Part shown: positions 39,944 to 53,247 of the stretch, in pieces
Position numbering within the stretch: the first letter of the stretch is position 1
Layout: each line of letters begins with the position of its first letter
Origin: JACZST01 sp964195155
GTDB lineage: Bacteria; Actinomycetota; Acidimicrobiia; Spongiisociales; UBA5794
Reading direction: 5' to 3'
Assembly (NCBI GenBank): GCA_964195155.1
Contig: CAXMOP010000060.1
Location: forward strand, 1-64,000
Length of the DNA: 64,000 bases
Translations under genes and position numbers: made by a program
The notes under the pieces: generated by a model
What the model saw: the letters and a program-made list of their open reading frames with translations, nothing else
The model's database searches: none
What the model was told of the DNA's origin: nothing

Positions 39944-42415
39944 TCACAGGTTCGCTCCGAGGTAGTTGGCGAGTCGCAGCAGGTCGGCGAACACCCCGCC
40001 GGCGGTGACCTCGGGCCCTGCGCCCGGGCCCTGTACGACCAGCGGGTTTTCCCGGTACCGATCCGTCTGGAACTCGACGATGTTGTCGGTGAGGCGGATC
40101 CTGGCGAAGTGATGATCCGCCTCGTAGGAGCGCAGGCGGACGCTGCAGCCTTGCGTGGGATCGATGATCCCCACGAAGCGCAGCACCTGGCTGCGGGATC
40201 GACTCTCCTCGACCAGGCGGAGCATCTCGTCGTCGTAGTCCCGCAGCTGGATCAGGAAATCGTCGGGCGAGCCCGCCTCGAGACCGGCCGGCACCAGGCT
40301 CTCGACGTCAACGTCGGCAAGCTCGATGTCGAGGCCCATTTCGCGGGCGAGGATCACCAGTTTTCGAGCGACGTCCATCCCGGAGAGATCTTCGCGGGGA
40401 TCGGGCTCGGTGTAGCCCTTCGCTCGTGCCGCAGCCACAATCTCGGAGAAGGGGACCGATCCATCGAAGCTGTTGAACAGGTAGGAAAGCGTGCCGGAAA
40501 AGATGCCCTCGATGCGACGGATTTCATCACCGGTCTGCACCAGGTCGCGAAGCGTTTGCACGATGGGAAGCGCCGCTCCGACCGTGGTCTCGTAGAAGTA
40601 GTGGGCATCGGCACGCCTGGCGCCCTCTCGCAGCGATCGATAGAAGTCGAGCGGCCCAGTGCTCGCCCGCTTGTTCGGGGTGATCACATGGATGCCCTGA
40701 GACAGCCAGTCCACATAGCGCATCGCCACGTCCTCACTGGCCGTGCAGTCGATGATGACGGCATGGGGAACGGTCTCGGTGTGGACGTAGTCTGCGAGCC
40801 GATCCAGGTCCACAGGGACGGCGTTTGCATCGTCCTCGTCGAGGCGCTGACGCCACTCGTCGAGATCGATGCGGTGCTCGTCGAGCGCCATCGTCGAGCT
40901 GTTGCAGATCGCCCGTACGCGCAGGTCGACCCCGAACTCGTCCCGCAGCCAGTCGAGCCGCCTTGCCATCTGATCGAGCAGCGTTGAGCCCACGTGGCCA
41001 GGCCCGACCAGGCCGATCGACAGCGTCTGCTTGGAGAGATAGAACCCGGAGTGCGCGGCCCGAACCGCCTTGGTGGCATCGGCGCTATCGATGACGACCG
41101 AGATGTTTCGCTCGGATGATCCCTGTGCGATCGCCCGGACGTTGACCCCGGCACGGGCAAGCGCTCCAAAGAAGTTGGCCGCAATACCCGGGGTGCCGGC
41201 CATCCCGTCTCCCACAACCGCCAGGATCGTGCAGTTCTCGGTGATGCGGGGTGATTGGATCTGCCCGTATCGAGTCTCCGACTCGAACGCTCGCTCGATC
41301 GCCCGGCTTGCAGTCTCGGCCTCGGATTGGAGCGTGGCGAAACAGATCGAATGCTCCGAGCTGCCCTGGGAGATCATAACCACAGATACGCCGGCGTGGC
41401 GGAGGGCGCCAAAGACTCGTTCCGAGATGCCGGGGACCCCGATCATCGCCGTACCCTCGAGATTAATCAGCGCCATGTCGCCGATCGAAGCAAAGCCCTT
41501 GACCGGCGACGTCGATTTGGTGCCGACATGAATTCGCGTGCCGGGCGCAGACAGATTGAACGCATTTCTGATGTAGATCGGGATTTCGCGCTCGATCGCC
41601 GGGCCCATGGTCGCGGGATGGATCACCTCGGCACCGAAGTAGGCCAGTTCGATCGCCTCGTTGAAGGAGAGCTCCTCGAGAACCCGGGTCTGAGGGACCA
41701 GGCGGGGGTCGGCGCTGAGCACCCCGTCGACGTCGGTCCAGATGACGATCTTTCGTGCCCCGAGCAATGAGGCAAAGATCGAGGCCGAGTAGTCACTGCC
41801 GTTTCGCCCGAGCGTGGTGGGGGCACCCGCCGGATCCGAAGCGATGAACCCGGTGATCACCGTCGTATCCGCTTCATTTGCATCGAGCCAGTCGGCGAGT
41901 CGCGATCGAGAGGCGTCCCAGTCCACCGAGGGCAGCAGCTCGCCCGGGCGCACGATCAAGACTTCCCGTGCATCGAGCCAGGTGGCGCTGGCCCCCTGGT
42001 TCTCGAGGTAGGCAGCCAGCAGGCGGGCCGACCACACCTCGCCGAAGCCGGCGACAACGCCAACGGCGCTCTCCGAAACAGCGTGCATGACCCACGAGGC
42101 TCGCAGCACATCCCCGATGTCGACCCAATCCTTCTCGATCTGTGCGATCAGCTCGTGACCACCGTCCATCAGGTCCTGCGCCACAGTGGTCTGGCGGTCC
42201 CGCAGTTGATCGGCAAGCTCCTCGTAGCGCGGCTCGCGACGACCGGCCCGCTCGACCACCTCGATGAGACCATCGGTCATTCCCGCCATGGCGGACACGA
42301 CCACTGCCCGTCTGGCATCGGTCGATGCTCCCAGGTTGGATGCAGCAGCCCGGTAGGCCGATGCGTCGGCCAGGCTGCTGCCGCCGAACTTGTGCGTTAC
42401 CCATTGCTCAGCCAC
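39944..42415 (-). CDS. thrA: Bifunctional aspartokinase / homoserine dehydrogenase
   Basis: 823 aa. Residues 1-460 are an aspartokinase (THKFGGSSLADASAYR at the N-terminus, TVITGFIASDPAGAPTTLGRNGSDYSA, then two ACT repeats with VVMISQGSSEHSICFA and VRAIAQGSSERNISVVI). Residues about 465-823 are homoserine dehydrogenase with GLVGPGHVGSTLLDQMA, VITPNKRAST and LSYLFNSFDGSVPFSEIVAAARAKGYTEPDPREDLSG. It catalyses the first and third steps from aspartate to homoserine, feeding threonine, methionine and isoleucine. This fusion is common in proteobacteria; actinobacteria usually keep the genes apart. Confidence 0.95.
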   Translation of the reverse strand: MAEQWVTHKFGGSSLADASAYRAAASNLGASTDARRAVVVSAMAGMTDGLIEVVERAGRREPRYEELADQLRDRQTTVAQDLMDGGHELIAQIEKDWVDIGDVLRASWVMHAVSESAVGVVAGFGEVWSARLLAAYLENQGASATWLDAREVLIVRPGELLPSVDWDASRSRLADWLDANEADTTVITGFIASDPAGAPTTLGRNGSDYSASIFASLLGARKIVIWTDVDGVLSADPRLVPQTRVLEELSFNEAIELAYFGAEVIHPATMGPAIEREIPIYIRNAFNLSAPGTRIHVGTKSTSPVKGFASIGDMALINLEGTAMIGVPGISERVFGALRHAGVSVVMISQGSSEHSICFATLQSEAETASRAIERAFESETRYGQIQSPRITENCTILAVVGDGMAGTPGIAANFFGALARAGVNVRAIAQGSSERNISVVIDSADATKAVRAAHSGFYLSKQTLSIGLVGPGHVGSTLLDQMARRLDWLRDEFGVDLRVRAICNSSTMALDEHRIDLDEWRQRLDEDDANAVPVDLDRLADYVHTETVPHAVIIDCTASEDVAMRYVDWLSQGIHVITPNKRASTGPLDFYRSLREGARRADAHYFYETTVGAALPIVQTLRDLVQTGDEIRRIEGIFSGTLSYLFNSFDGSVPFSEIVAAARAKGYTEPDPREDLSGMDVARKLVILAREMGLDIELADVDVESLVPAGLEAGSPDDFLIQLRDYDDEMLRLVEESRSRSQVLRFVGIIDPTQGCSVRLRSYEADHHFARIRLTDNIVEFQTDRYRENPLVVQGPGAGPEVTAGGVFADLLRLANYLGANL

Positions 42416-42424
42416 GGGGCGTTC

Positions 42425-46783
<4,359 letters not shown>

Positions 46784-46838
46784 ATCGGAGGGGTCGTACA
46801 GCGGGAAGGAATCGCGCGCTGTGTGGTGGAGCGATTGA

Positions 46839-46901
46839 TCAGGGTATTTGATCGGTCACAGGGTACTCGGGGTCGAATCGCTCGGTCGCCGACGCCAACA
46901 T
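46839..46901 (-). pseudogene. Frameshifted N-terminal leader of gltB
   Basis: An ATG at 46901 behind TAGGAG opens a 20-codon frame (MLASATERFDPEYPVTDQIP) that hits TGA. Removing one C of its CCC just before the stop would run it into PDQSLHHTARDSFPLYDPS and on into gltB. That places a conserved FPLYDP pro-segment before the catalytic Cys. Either a real or assembly frameshift is present, or gltB now starts at the internal GTG. Confidence 0.6.
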
Positions 46902-46907
46902 TTGCTC

Positions 46908-46994
46908 CTAGCGAATGAGAAGCCAAAGGGAGACCACCTCGCCGACAAGCGCGAACGCGATGATCAGTACTCCCGACACCAACTCAGCCTGCAC
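46908..46994 (-). CDS. Candidate 28-residue single-helix membrane microprotein upstream of gltB
   Basis: GTG-initiated frame with the core SGVLIIAFALVGEVVSLWLL, a single predicted membrane helix with a basic end. Its TAG stop is part of the TAGGAG ribosome binding site for the ATG at 46901, so the two would be translationally coupled. No ribosome binding site is seen before it. It could be a regulatory microprotein or a chance frame. Confidence 0.4.
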   Translation of the reverse strand: MQAELVSGVLIIAFALVGEVVSLWLLIR

Positions 46995-47011
46995 GAGAGT
47001 AGCGTCGCACC

Positions 47012-47845
47012 ATGGTCGACCTGCTGATCGTGCACGGCTGCTGCAAGGCGGAAGATCCGGAGCGCAATGCCCGAGCGAAAATCGAGGCCGAGAACGCTGC
47101 CGCTGCGTCCTGGCTGGAAGGATCGTTTGGTGACCTCTACAGCGCCTACTACACGTGCACGCTGAACCAGGAGGTCCGACGCCTGGGCCATCAGCTCGGC
47201 GGCCAGCGATTCCCCCTTCCCGGGGACTGCGAGCCGCCGCCGCGGATCGTGGAGGATGCCGACCACGCCGAATTTTCCGCCTGGCTCAACGGTCTCGACC
47301 AAGGTATGGCGATGCTGCGCGGCGACGAGGCCGATCAACCGCCGGCGCGGGATCGGGGCGTCCAGGAGGGGTGGGCGGACGTGCACACCTACCTCCACGC
47401 GCATGAACAGGGAGCCCTCGGTCCGAGGGTTCCCTTCAGGGCGCCGGTGTGGGAGGCCGTCGCCGCCAACATCCCGCCAGAGCCCTATGTGGTGATTGCC
47501 CACTCGCTCGGATCGCTCATTGCCGTCGACATGGCAAGGGAAGGGTTGTTGCAACCCGAAGCCCTGGTCACGATCGGCTCCCCGCTCGGCATTCCCCTGG
47601 TGAGCGGATCGATTGAGGGATTCTCCTTCGATCGACCCTGGCTCAATCTGTACGACCTGCGTGATGCGGCCACCGCCTTCGGCAAGCTGTCGCCATTCGA
47701 CTCCGGGTTCGGCGGATCGCCGGCCGCCCACGCTCGGGTTGCCGGTACCGGTGTCGGAGATGGCCACGACCTGTCCGGGTACGTGCAAGCGTCGGCGGAC
47801 CAACTTCGTCATCTACTCGACACCGGGCACTTGCCGCCAAGCTGA
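47012..47845 (+). CDS. Alpha/beta-hydrolase fold protein
   Basis: 277 aa. It opens with a beta strand MVDLLIVHGCC and carries the nucleophile elbow VVIAHSLGSLIAVDMA (GxSxG variant H-S-L-G, Ser near residue 165). Later ALVTIGSPLGIPLVSG and a C-terminal GDGHDLSGYV supply the expected Asp/His region. It resembles serine lipases or esterases without a signal peptide, so it is cytoplasmic. The substrate is unknown. It is divergent from gltB with only 17 bp to the candidate microprotein start. Confidence 0.7.
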   Translation: MVDLLIVHGCCKAEDPERNARAKIEAENAAAASWLEGSFGDLYSAYYTCTLNQEVRRLGHQLGGQRFPLPGDCEPPPRIVEDADHAEFSAWLNGLDQGMAMLRGDEADQPPARDRGVQEGWADVHTYLHAHEQGALGPRVPFRAPVWEAVAANIPPEPYVVIAHSLGSLIAVDMAREGLLQPEALVTIGSPLGIPLVSGSIEGFSFDRPWLNLYDLRDAATAFGKLSPFDSGFGGSPAAHARVAGTGVGDGHDLSGYVQASADQLRHLLDTGHLPPS

Positions 47846-47923
47846 CCTGCAATCGCTGCGACCCCTGCATCAGCGCGCGACTCTTTACCTCCCCCTCAGC
47901 CTCAGGGGGAGGCGCCAAGCGAA

Positions 47924-48020
47924 GCGAGGCGACTTCTTTGCGTCCCCCTCAGGAGGAGGTGCCGAGCGCCAGCGAGGCGGAAGGGGTCTAGCCGTTGTCG
48001 CGACCACAGCCTTGACCCCC
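47924..48020. repeat. Intergenic repeat copy A
   Basis: About 97 bp in the 463-bp gap 47846-48308, nearly identical to 48158-48257. Shared text includes GCGAGGCGACTTCTTTG, GAGGTGCCGAGCGCCAGCG and GTTGTCGCGACCAC. CCCCCTCA/TGAGGGGG-type inverted arms recur at its edges. No protein is encoded; it resembles a REP- or MITE-like element. Confidence 0.8.
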
Positions 48021-48157
48021 CTCCCCGCCCTGCGGTCGGGACTCCACCCTGAGGGGGGAGCAAAGAGAGGGCCGCTGCGCCATGGCTCGACCCCTGTCGC
48101 CGCCTGTTTCTTCCCTTCTCGGGTGAACGGTCGGGATGGTGTGTGACCCACACCACA

Positions 48158-48257
48158 GCGAGGCGACTTCTTTGCCTCCCCCTCAGGGGGAGGTGCCGAG
48201 CGCCAGCGAGGCGGAGGGGGTCAAAATGTTGTCGCGACCACGGCCTTGACTCCCCCC
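48158..48257. repeat. Intergenic repeat copy B
   Basis: Second copy of the element at 47924-48020 in the same orientation, 234 bp away. A third partial unit with CTCAGGGGGAGGCGCC lies at about 47888-47930. The gap contains no other recognisable feature. Confidence 0.8.
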
Positions 48258-48308
48258 AAAGCGGGGAGAACGAACAGCCCACGCGGCGACATTCGCTGTG
48301 CTCGCTCG

Positions 48309-48809
48309 CTACCGCTCGGCGTCCTCCAGGGTGGCGAGGAGCCGGCGCAGGGTTGGCAGTGCCTGACGGTCTCGCTCCCGGCCCGCCGCCTCCTTGGAGC
48401 GAATGATGTCGCGCAGCGACGCGCTCGGGACCTCGAGGTCGCCGAGCTCAAAACGAACCGCATCCCGAATCAGGTCGTCGTAACCGTTGGTTCCGGCGGG
48501 CCGAAAGGCCAGGTCCAGACGCCCATGGTCGGTGAGCAGATTCCAAATTTCGGCCTTGGCGAGGAAGGCGGCGTCGGGGACGAACGGAACGCCGTCCGGT
48601 TCTCGACTCGAGTAGATGGCGACATTCAGCTCTCGCAGCGCGGCAGCCAACCGCTCCAGGTTCGCCGGGTCATCGTCGGGACAGATATCGAGGTCGCCGG
48701 TGGTGAGCGGTGAGCCGTGCAGCGTCGCCGCCAGCCCGCCGATCGCGACATACGCCACCTCGTGCTCGTTCAGGGTCCGGAAAATGGCGAGAGGATCAAA
48801 GCCGGTCAT
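48309..48809 (-). CDS. Nucleotidyltransferase-fold protein (toxin-like)
   Basis: 166 aa. The nucleotidyltransferase motif is YVAIGGLAATLHGSPLTTGDLDICPDDD (about residues 20-47), with the catalytic DxD as DLDI, and a second acidic strand in GRLDLAFRP. This is the arrangement of AbiEii/MNT-like proteins. It overlaps the HTH gene upstream by four bases, matching a toxin-antitoxin pair in which the antitoxin comes first. Such enzymes can modify tRNA or partner proteins with nucleotides, but the target here is unknown. Confidence 0.8.
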   Translation of the reverse strand: MTGFDPLAIFRTLNEHEVAYVAIGGLAATLHGSPLTTGDLDICPDDDPANLERLAAALRELNVAIYSSREPDGVPFVPDAAFLAKAEIWNLLTDHGRLDLAFRPAGTNGYDDLIRDAVRFELGDLEVPSASLRDIIRSKEAAGRERDRQALPTLRRLLATLEDAER

Positions 48810-49126
48810 GACACCACAACCGCACCGTGGAGCAGCTTCTCCGTTTCGAGGCGCCCCAAGAGGTCGTCGATACGCTCTTCGGGACTACGGCGCAGCGCAT
48901 CATCAATGAGCCGGTCGTGATCGTCGTCTGCCGGCGTCACCGACACGTTGAGATCGAACCCGGCAGCCCGCAGCGCACGGCGAACCGTGGCGAGGGCGGG
49001 CTCCCGCACCCCGGTTTCCCAGCGGGCCACCACCGACTGCTTCGTTCGCAATCGTGTAGCCAGCTCGGCCTGGGTCATGCCGGACCGCAGCCGCGCTTCT
49101 CTGATCAGCGCTCCGCCGTTCATCAT
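48806..49126 (-). CDS. XRE-family HTH regulator (antitoxin-like)
   Basis: 106 aa from the first of two adjacent ATG codons; the frame is open further upstream. The HTH is ALIREARLRSGMTQAELATRLRTKQSVVARWETG (about residues 6-39), a canonical Cro/C1 fold. The acidic C-terminal half (DDDHDRLIDDALRRSPEERIDDLLGRL) probably contacts the partner. It is coupled to the nucleotidyltransferase gene, and repeated GCTAT motifs upstream suggest autoregulation. Confidence 0.85.
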   Translation of the reverse strand: MMNGGALIREARLRSGMTQAELATRLRTKQSVVARWETGVREPALATVRRALRAAGFDLNVSVTPADDDHDRLIDDALRRSPEERIDDLLGRLETEKLLHGAVVVS

Positions 49127-49132
49127 CACATG

Positions 49133-49191
49133 ATATAGCAGATCGGCTATATGGGCAATAGCTATACAGCTATGTCTCCGGCTAGCTATGT
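49133..49191 (-). promoter_or_regulatory. Iterated operator upstream of the HTH gene
   Basis: ATATAGC (49133-49139) faces GCTATAT (49146-49152) as an inverted pair, followed by GCTATAC (49161), GCTATGT (49169) and GCTATGT (49185). Five copies in 59 bp of otherwise GC-rich DNA fit binding sites for the XRE protein. Confidence 0.6.
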
Positions 49192-49197
49192 CATTGG

Positions 49198-52100
49198 CTA
49201 CCCGGAGGGCACGTCGGGCACGGCCGAAACCTGCTCCACGGTGAGCGTCTCCCGCCGGCCTTGATCCTTCCAGCACCCCACGCCCCAATCACCCTCAGAG
49301 ATAGGGCGGGCAAAGAACGCCGTCCCGCCCGCCGGTGCTTCCCGCCACCGGTACAGGCCGCTCCCATCGAAGTCGGGCGGAGCATTGGGGTCGTCACCGG
49401 GCTCCAAACGCCAGTTGTACACGCCGCCGAGAACGGCGGACTCGTTGAGGATCATGAACCCGGCGAGCTCGGGGCTGAGCGGGCGGTGGAACTCGATGTT
49501 GCAACCGGCGTCGGTGATGGTGACCGTGGCGTTGATCTCGGCATCGGTCGGGGTACGCCGCGGACGGTTCGCGGCGTTGCGCTCGACGCCGGACTCACCG
49601 TCCACGGGCCGGCAGCGAATGGGCAGATCGTCGTCGAACATGGCGACCTGACCCCGGTTGGCACGTCCGGGGTCGGCCGTGATCTCGACGGGCTGACCGG
49701 TCCCCGCCATCATGATTGCCGCGGCGTCACCGTCGTTGACAAACTCGATGTCGAGCACCGTGCCGATGGGCACGTCGAGCGGGCCGGCGTAGCTGCACGC
49801 CGACGCGTCGTACGTGACCTTCGCCGTCATGCGGTTGTACGTTCCTGGAATGGCGTTCAGGTCGCCGATCGGCACGGTCGGTGCGACCGCGTTGCCCGTG
49901 CCGAGCTCCTCAACTGCCCGCAACGAATGGAAGTCGGCGGTGCCGGCGAGCGACGCCCCTAAGCGGGAGTAATCCATCACGCCGTCGCCGATCAGCCACT
50001 CCCCGTCGGGCTGGGCGTCCCCGGTCTCCAGGTAGCTGCCGATCATCGCCACGACCAGGCCGTCGTATCGGGGAATCAGGGACGTGAGTGCGTGGGGGCG
50101 AAGATCCGGCGCCCCACGCAAGTTCTCGTCGATGAACGAACCGATGATGTAGTAGAAATTGCCGGGATCGTTGCGAGTGGCAACGGCTTCGAGCGCTCCG
50201 GCATCCTGACCAGCGTTGAAGATGACATCCGCTCCTTGGTCCATCTGCAGGTTGATGGCGGCAACGGTGGCGTCGCTCAGCCCGGGATCGGGCCATCCGC
50301 TCGCCACTGCGTAGCCGGCGATCACTTCGATGCTGGGCCTGAGCCAGTGCACGCCCGTCTCGTATCCGGCGCGGAGTCGCTCGCTGTGCCGATCCTGGAC
50401 CGATCCCACAAAACCAACCTTGTCGTGGGCTTCGAGCGCCGCCAATGCACCGAGCACAAACGCACCCTGTTCGATGGCAAAGCCATCACCGGATGTCTCG
50501 CGGGTCCTGACGATCTCGAAATCCACATCGGGGTACTCGTCGCGCAGCGGCAGCACCAGCGACTCATAGGCCTCGTCGGCGATGACCAGCTCGGCGCCGA
50601 GCTGGATGGCGTTGGCGATCTCGTCTTCCAGTCGCCCGAACGGCGGAGCGATCTCGATCACCTCGACTTCGAACTCGGCTCGCGCCAGGGCGACGCCTTG
50701 TGAGATCTCGAGATCGACGGTCGACCGGCCGCCGTGCGCCACCACGACGACCGGCGGTGTGTCGAGCGCATTCACCACGGCCAGGGCGCCGGCCATCAAC
50801 AGCACGCCGATCGCCGCCACCAGACCCCACAGACGCCGCCTGGCGCGGCGCCCGAGGTCGGTTTCGCGGACGGCCCGGCTTTGATCCGCCTCGACCAGCT
50901 CCTGGGAATGGTGCACGCCCTGATCGAGGAATGCTCTTTGCTCTCCGGTTAGCAGCATCGACGCGCCCAAAGCCCACGACCGCCAGTCCTCGAGGCGCCT
51001 GCCCGAATACAGGTAGTCCGGATCGCGGTTGGAGGCCTCCCACTCATCAATGGATGCGGTGAGGAGAGCGTGGCGCTTGACATCTTCCTCGCCCTCGTCG
51101 ATCCATCCCACCAGCCGGGGCCACCCGGAGAGCAACGCCTCGTGGGCGATCTCTGCGACCGGCTTGCCTGTCACACCGTCCCGATCGAACGAAACCAGTC
51201 GATGTTCGGCAAAGGAGCTGAGGACGGCCTCGATATCCTCGGCCGGCAGCTCGAGCGCCAGCAGCTCACCGGCGTGCACGCGGCGCTTGGTGCGCTCCCC
51301 ATTCTCAGCAATGGCAGTCATCCGGAGGAATACCTGCTCCGCAGCTTGTTGGCGGTCGGAGTCGAGTTCGCGGTAGATGTCCTCGGCCCGTGCCGCCAGC
51401 ATGCCCCGCACCCCGCCGGAAGCCTCGTAGACCTGCAGCGTCATCTGCCCGCCCTCTCTGCGATCGAACAGCTCGCGGAGCGTGTGCTGAAACACGGGCA
51501 GAGCGCCTGCCTGGCCGATGACGTCGGTGATCAGTGCGGTGAGCAGTGCGGGCTCCAGTTCGGCCCCGGCTCGCCTGGCCGGCACCATCGCTGCCGCTTC
51601 GAGCTCTTGTGCGGACATCGCCGAGACGTTGATCTGCGATGAGGCCAGCAGCTCGCTGAATACCGGGTGGTTCAGGACACGCTCATAGAAGTCGGCCCGC
51701 AGCGTGACCACCGCAGTGAACCGGCCGTGCACGTCGGAGCACGCATCGCTGAGGGCGTCGAGGAACGCGGTGATCACCGCCGGGTCGCTCACCAGGGTGA
51801 ACAACTCCTCGAACTGGTCGATGAAGAGGAGGACCCGCTGATGTTGATAGTCCAACACCCGCAGCACGGCGCGTATCAGGCCGTCGGGCCCGCTGGCGAG
51901 CAGGCTCTTGAGATCGGCAGTGTCCGGGGCGGCGCGGTTGAGGGCGGCCTCGAGCTCGGCGAACGGTCGTGACCCGGGAACCATCTGGGCGACGACCCAT
52001 CCGTGCGGGTCGTCGACGCCTTCGGCCTCGAGGGAGGGGAAGACGCCGGCACTCACCGCGCTGGTCTTGCCCGACCCGCTGGCACCGACGAGCGCGATGA

Positions 52101-53013
52101 GCGGGGCGCCATCCTTGATCCGGCGCAGAATCTCACCGACGAGCCGCTCTCGGCCGAAGAAGTCGTCGGCGTCTGCGGCCCGGAAAGGCTGGAGGCCCTT
52201 GAAGGGGTTGGGTCCATCGCCCCCGATCGCCTCGGCGGGGGTGCGCCGGGTTCCCACCCACAGCCGCGTGTCGTGGAGCAGAATCTGCTCTTCGATCGAT
52301 GCCAGCTCGGGGCTTGGCTCGATGCCGAGCTCATCCCCGAGCTGCCTGCTGAAGCGGCTGTAGGCGCGCAGCGCCTCGGCGGATCGTCCCGCCCGGTAGA
52401 GAGCCATCATGAGCTGCTGCACCGGCCGCTCCCGCATCGGATGCTGCTGGCTGTGATGCTCGATCTCGGCGACCAGCTCACCGGCCTTGCCTGCCCGCAG
52501 GTCGGCCTCGATGCGGTCCTCGAACACCGAAGTCCGCAGCTCCTCGAGCTGGGCGGCTTCGGCCTCGGCGAACGACTCGTACTGGAACTCCTCGTAGGCA
52601 TGGCCCTGCCAGAGCTCCAGCGCATCCTGGAAGGTGGCGGACGCCCGGTCGGGATCGTCTTTGAGCAACAGCTCGCCCTCCCGGGCCAGCCTTACGAACC
52701 GTTTGGAATCGATACGATCAGGCGGCACATTGAGCTGATATCCGTGGTCGTGACGTGCCAGCACCGCGCTCTCGGCTCGCTTCTCACGCTCCGGCTCGAG
52801 GATCGATCGGATCCGGGAGATATAGACCCACAGCGTGCTCTCCTTGCCGTCGGGCTCGTCCCCCCAGAATTCCTCGATGATCCGCTCGGTGGTGACCACG
52901 CTGTTGGCGTGGATCAACAGCAGCGCTAGAACGGCGCGCTGTCGGTTCGGCCCAAGATCGACGGCGTCGCCGTTGCGCCGGGCTTCGAGCGGTCCGAGCA
53001 CCCGAAAGTCCAT
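49198..53013 (-). CDS. Membrane-anchored SARP-STAND regulator fused to a BMP-type ligand-binding domain
   Basis: 1271 aa from an ATG behind GGAGGAGGC. Residues 1-95 are the OmpR-like DNA-binding half of a SARP (FRVLGPLEARRNGDAVDLG, ERIIEEFWGD), and 100-250 the BTAD repeat. Residues 270-680 form an nSTAND1-type ATPase with Walker A GASGSGKTSAV (310) and Walker B LLFIDQFEEL (395). Residues 729-750 are one transmembrane helix. From 755 to about 1035 it resembles PnrA/BMP substrate-binding proteins (VVVVAHGGRSTVD, DKVGFVGSVQDRHSERLRAGYETGV, GADVIFNAGQDAG). The last ~200 residues are unassigned. It probably senses an external solute and regulates DNA directly. Confidence 0.88.
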   Translation of the reverse strand: MDFRVLGPLEARRNGDAVDLGPNRQRAVLALLLIHANSVVTTERIIEEFWGDEPDGKESTLWVYISRIRSILEPEREKRAESAVLARHDHGYQLNVPPDRIDSKRFVRLAREGELLLKDDPDRASATFQDALELWQGHAYEEFQYESFAEAEAAQLEELRTSVFEDRIEADLRAGKAGELVAEIEHHSQQHPMRERPVQQLMMALYRAGRSAEALRAYSRFSRQLGDELGIEPSPELASIEEQILLHDTRLWVGTRRTPAEAIGGDGPNPFKGLQPFRAADADDFFGRERLVGEILRRIKDGAPLIALVGASGSGKTSAVSAGVFPSLEAEGVDDPHGWVVAQMVPGSRPFAELEAALNRAAPDTADLKSLLASGPDGLIRAVLRVLDYQHQRVLLFIDQFEELFTLVSDPAVITAFLDALSDACSDVHGRFTAVVTLRADFYERVLNHPVFSELLASSQINVSAMSAQELEAAAMVPARRAGAELEPALLTALITDVIGQAGALPVFQHTLRELFDRREGGQMTLQVYEASGGVRGMLAARAEDIYRELDSDRQQAAEQVFLRMTAIAENGERTKRRVHAGELLALELPAEDIEAVLSSFAEHRLVSFDRDGVTGKPVAEIAHEALLSGWPRLVGWIDEGEEDVKRHALLTASIDEWEASNRDPDYLYSGRRLEDWRSWALGASMLLTGEQRAFLDQGVHHSQELVEADQSRAVRETDLGRRARRRLWGLVAAIGVLLMAGALAVVNALDTPPVVVVAHGGRSTVDLEISQGVALARAEFEVEVIEIAPPFGRLEDEIANAIQLGAELVIADEAYESLVLPLRDEYPDVDFEIVRTRETSGDGFAIEQGAFVLGALAALEAHDKVGFVGSVQDRHSERLRAGYETGVHWLRPSIEVIAGYAVASGWPDPGLSDATVAAINLQMDQGADVIFNAGQDAGALEAVATRNDPGNFYYIIGSFIDENLRGAPDLRPHALTSLIPRYDGLVVAMIGSYLETGDAQPDGEWLIGDGVMDYSRLGASLAGTADFHSLRAVEELGTGNAVAPTVPIGDLNAIPGTYNRMTAKVTYDASACSYAGPLDVPIGTVLDIEFVNDGDAAAIMMAGTGQPVEITADPGRANRGQVAMFDDDLPIRCRPVDGESGVERNAANRPRRTPTDAEINATVTITDAGCNIEFHRPLSPELAGFMILNESAVLGGVYNWRLEPGDDPNAPPDFDGSGLYRWREAPAGGTAFFARPISEGDWGVGCWKDQGRRETLTVEQVSAVPDVPSG

Positions 53014-53247
53014 GCCTCCTCCGTCGGTTCGGCGATACTTCGCTTCTCGTGGTGATTTCATCAGGCCCGACTTGCCGCTCACTTAACGGTACGCCGAAGA
53101 ACCCCGGTCGTTTAGTCACGCTTAAGCCAGGCTGCGTATGTTTGTAGCGTGAAACGTCCCGTATCCGGCCACCCGGACATATGGGGACGACGAGATATGG
53201 AAGTACCTGGAACGACGAGAGGGTGACGGAAGGCACGGAGGTTCGTT

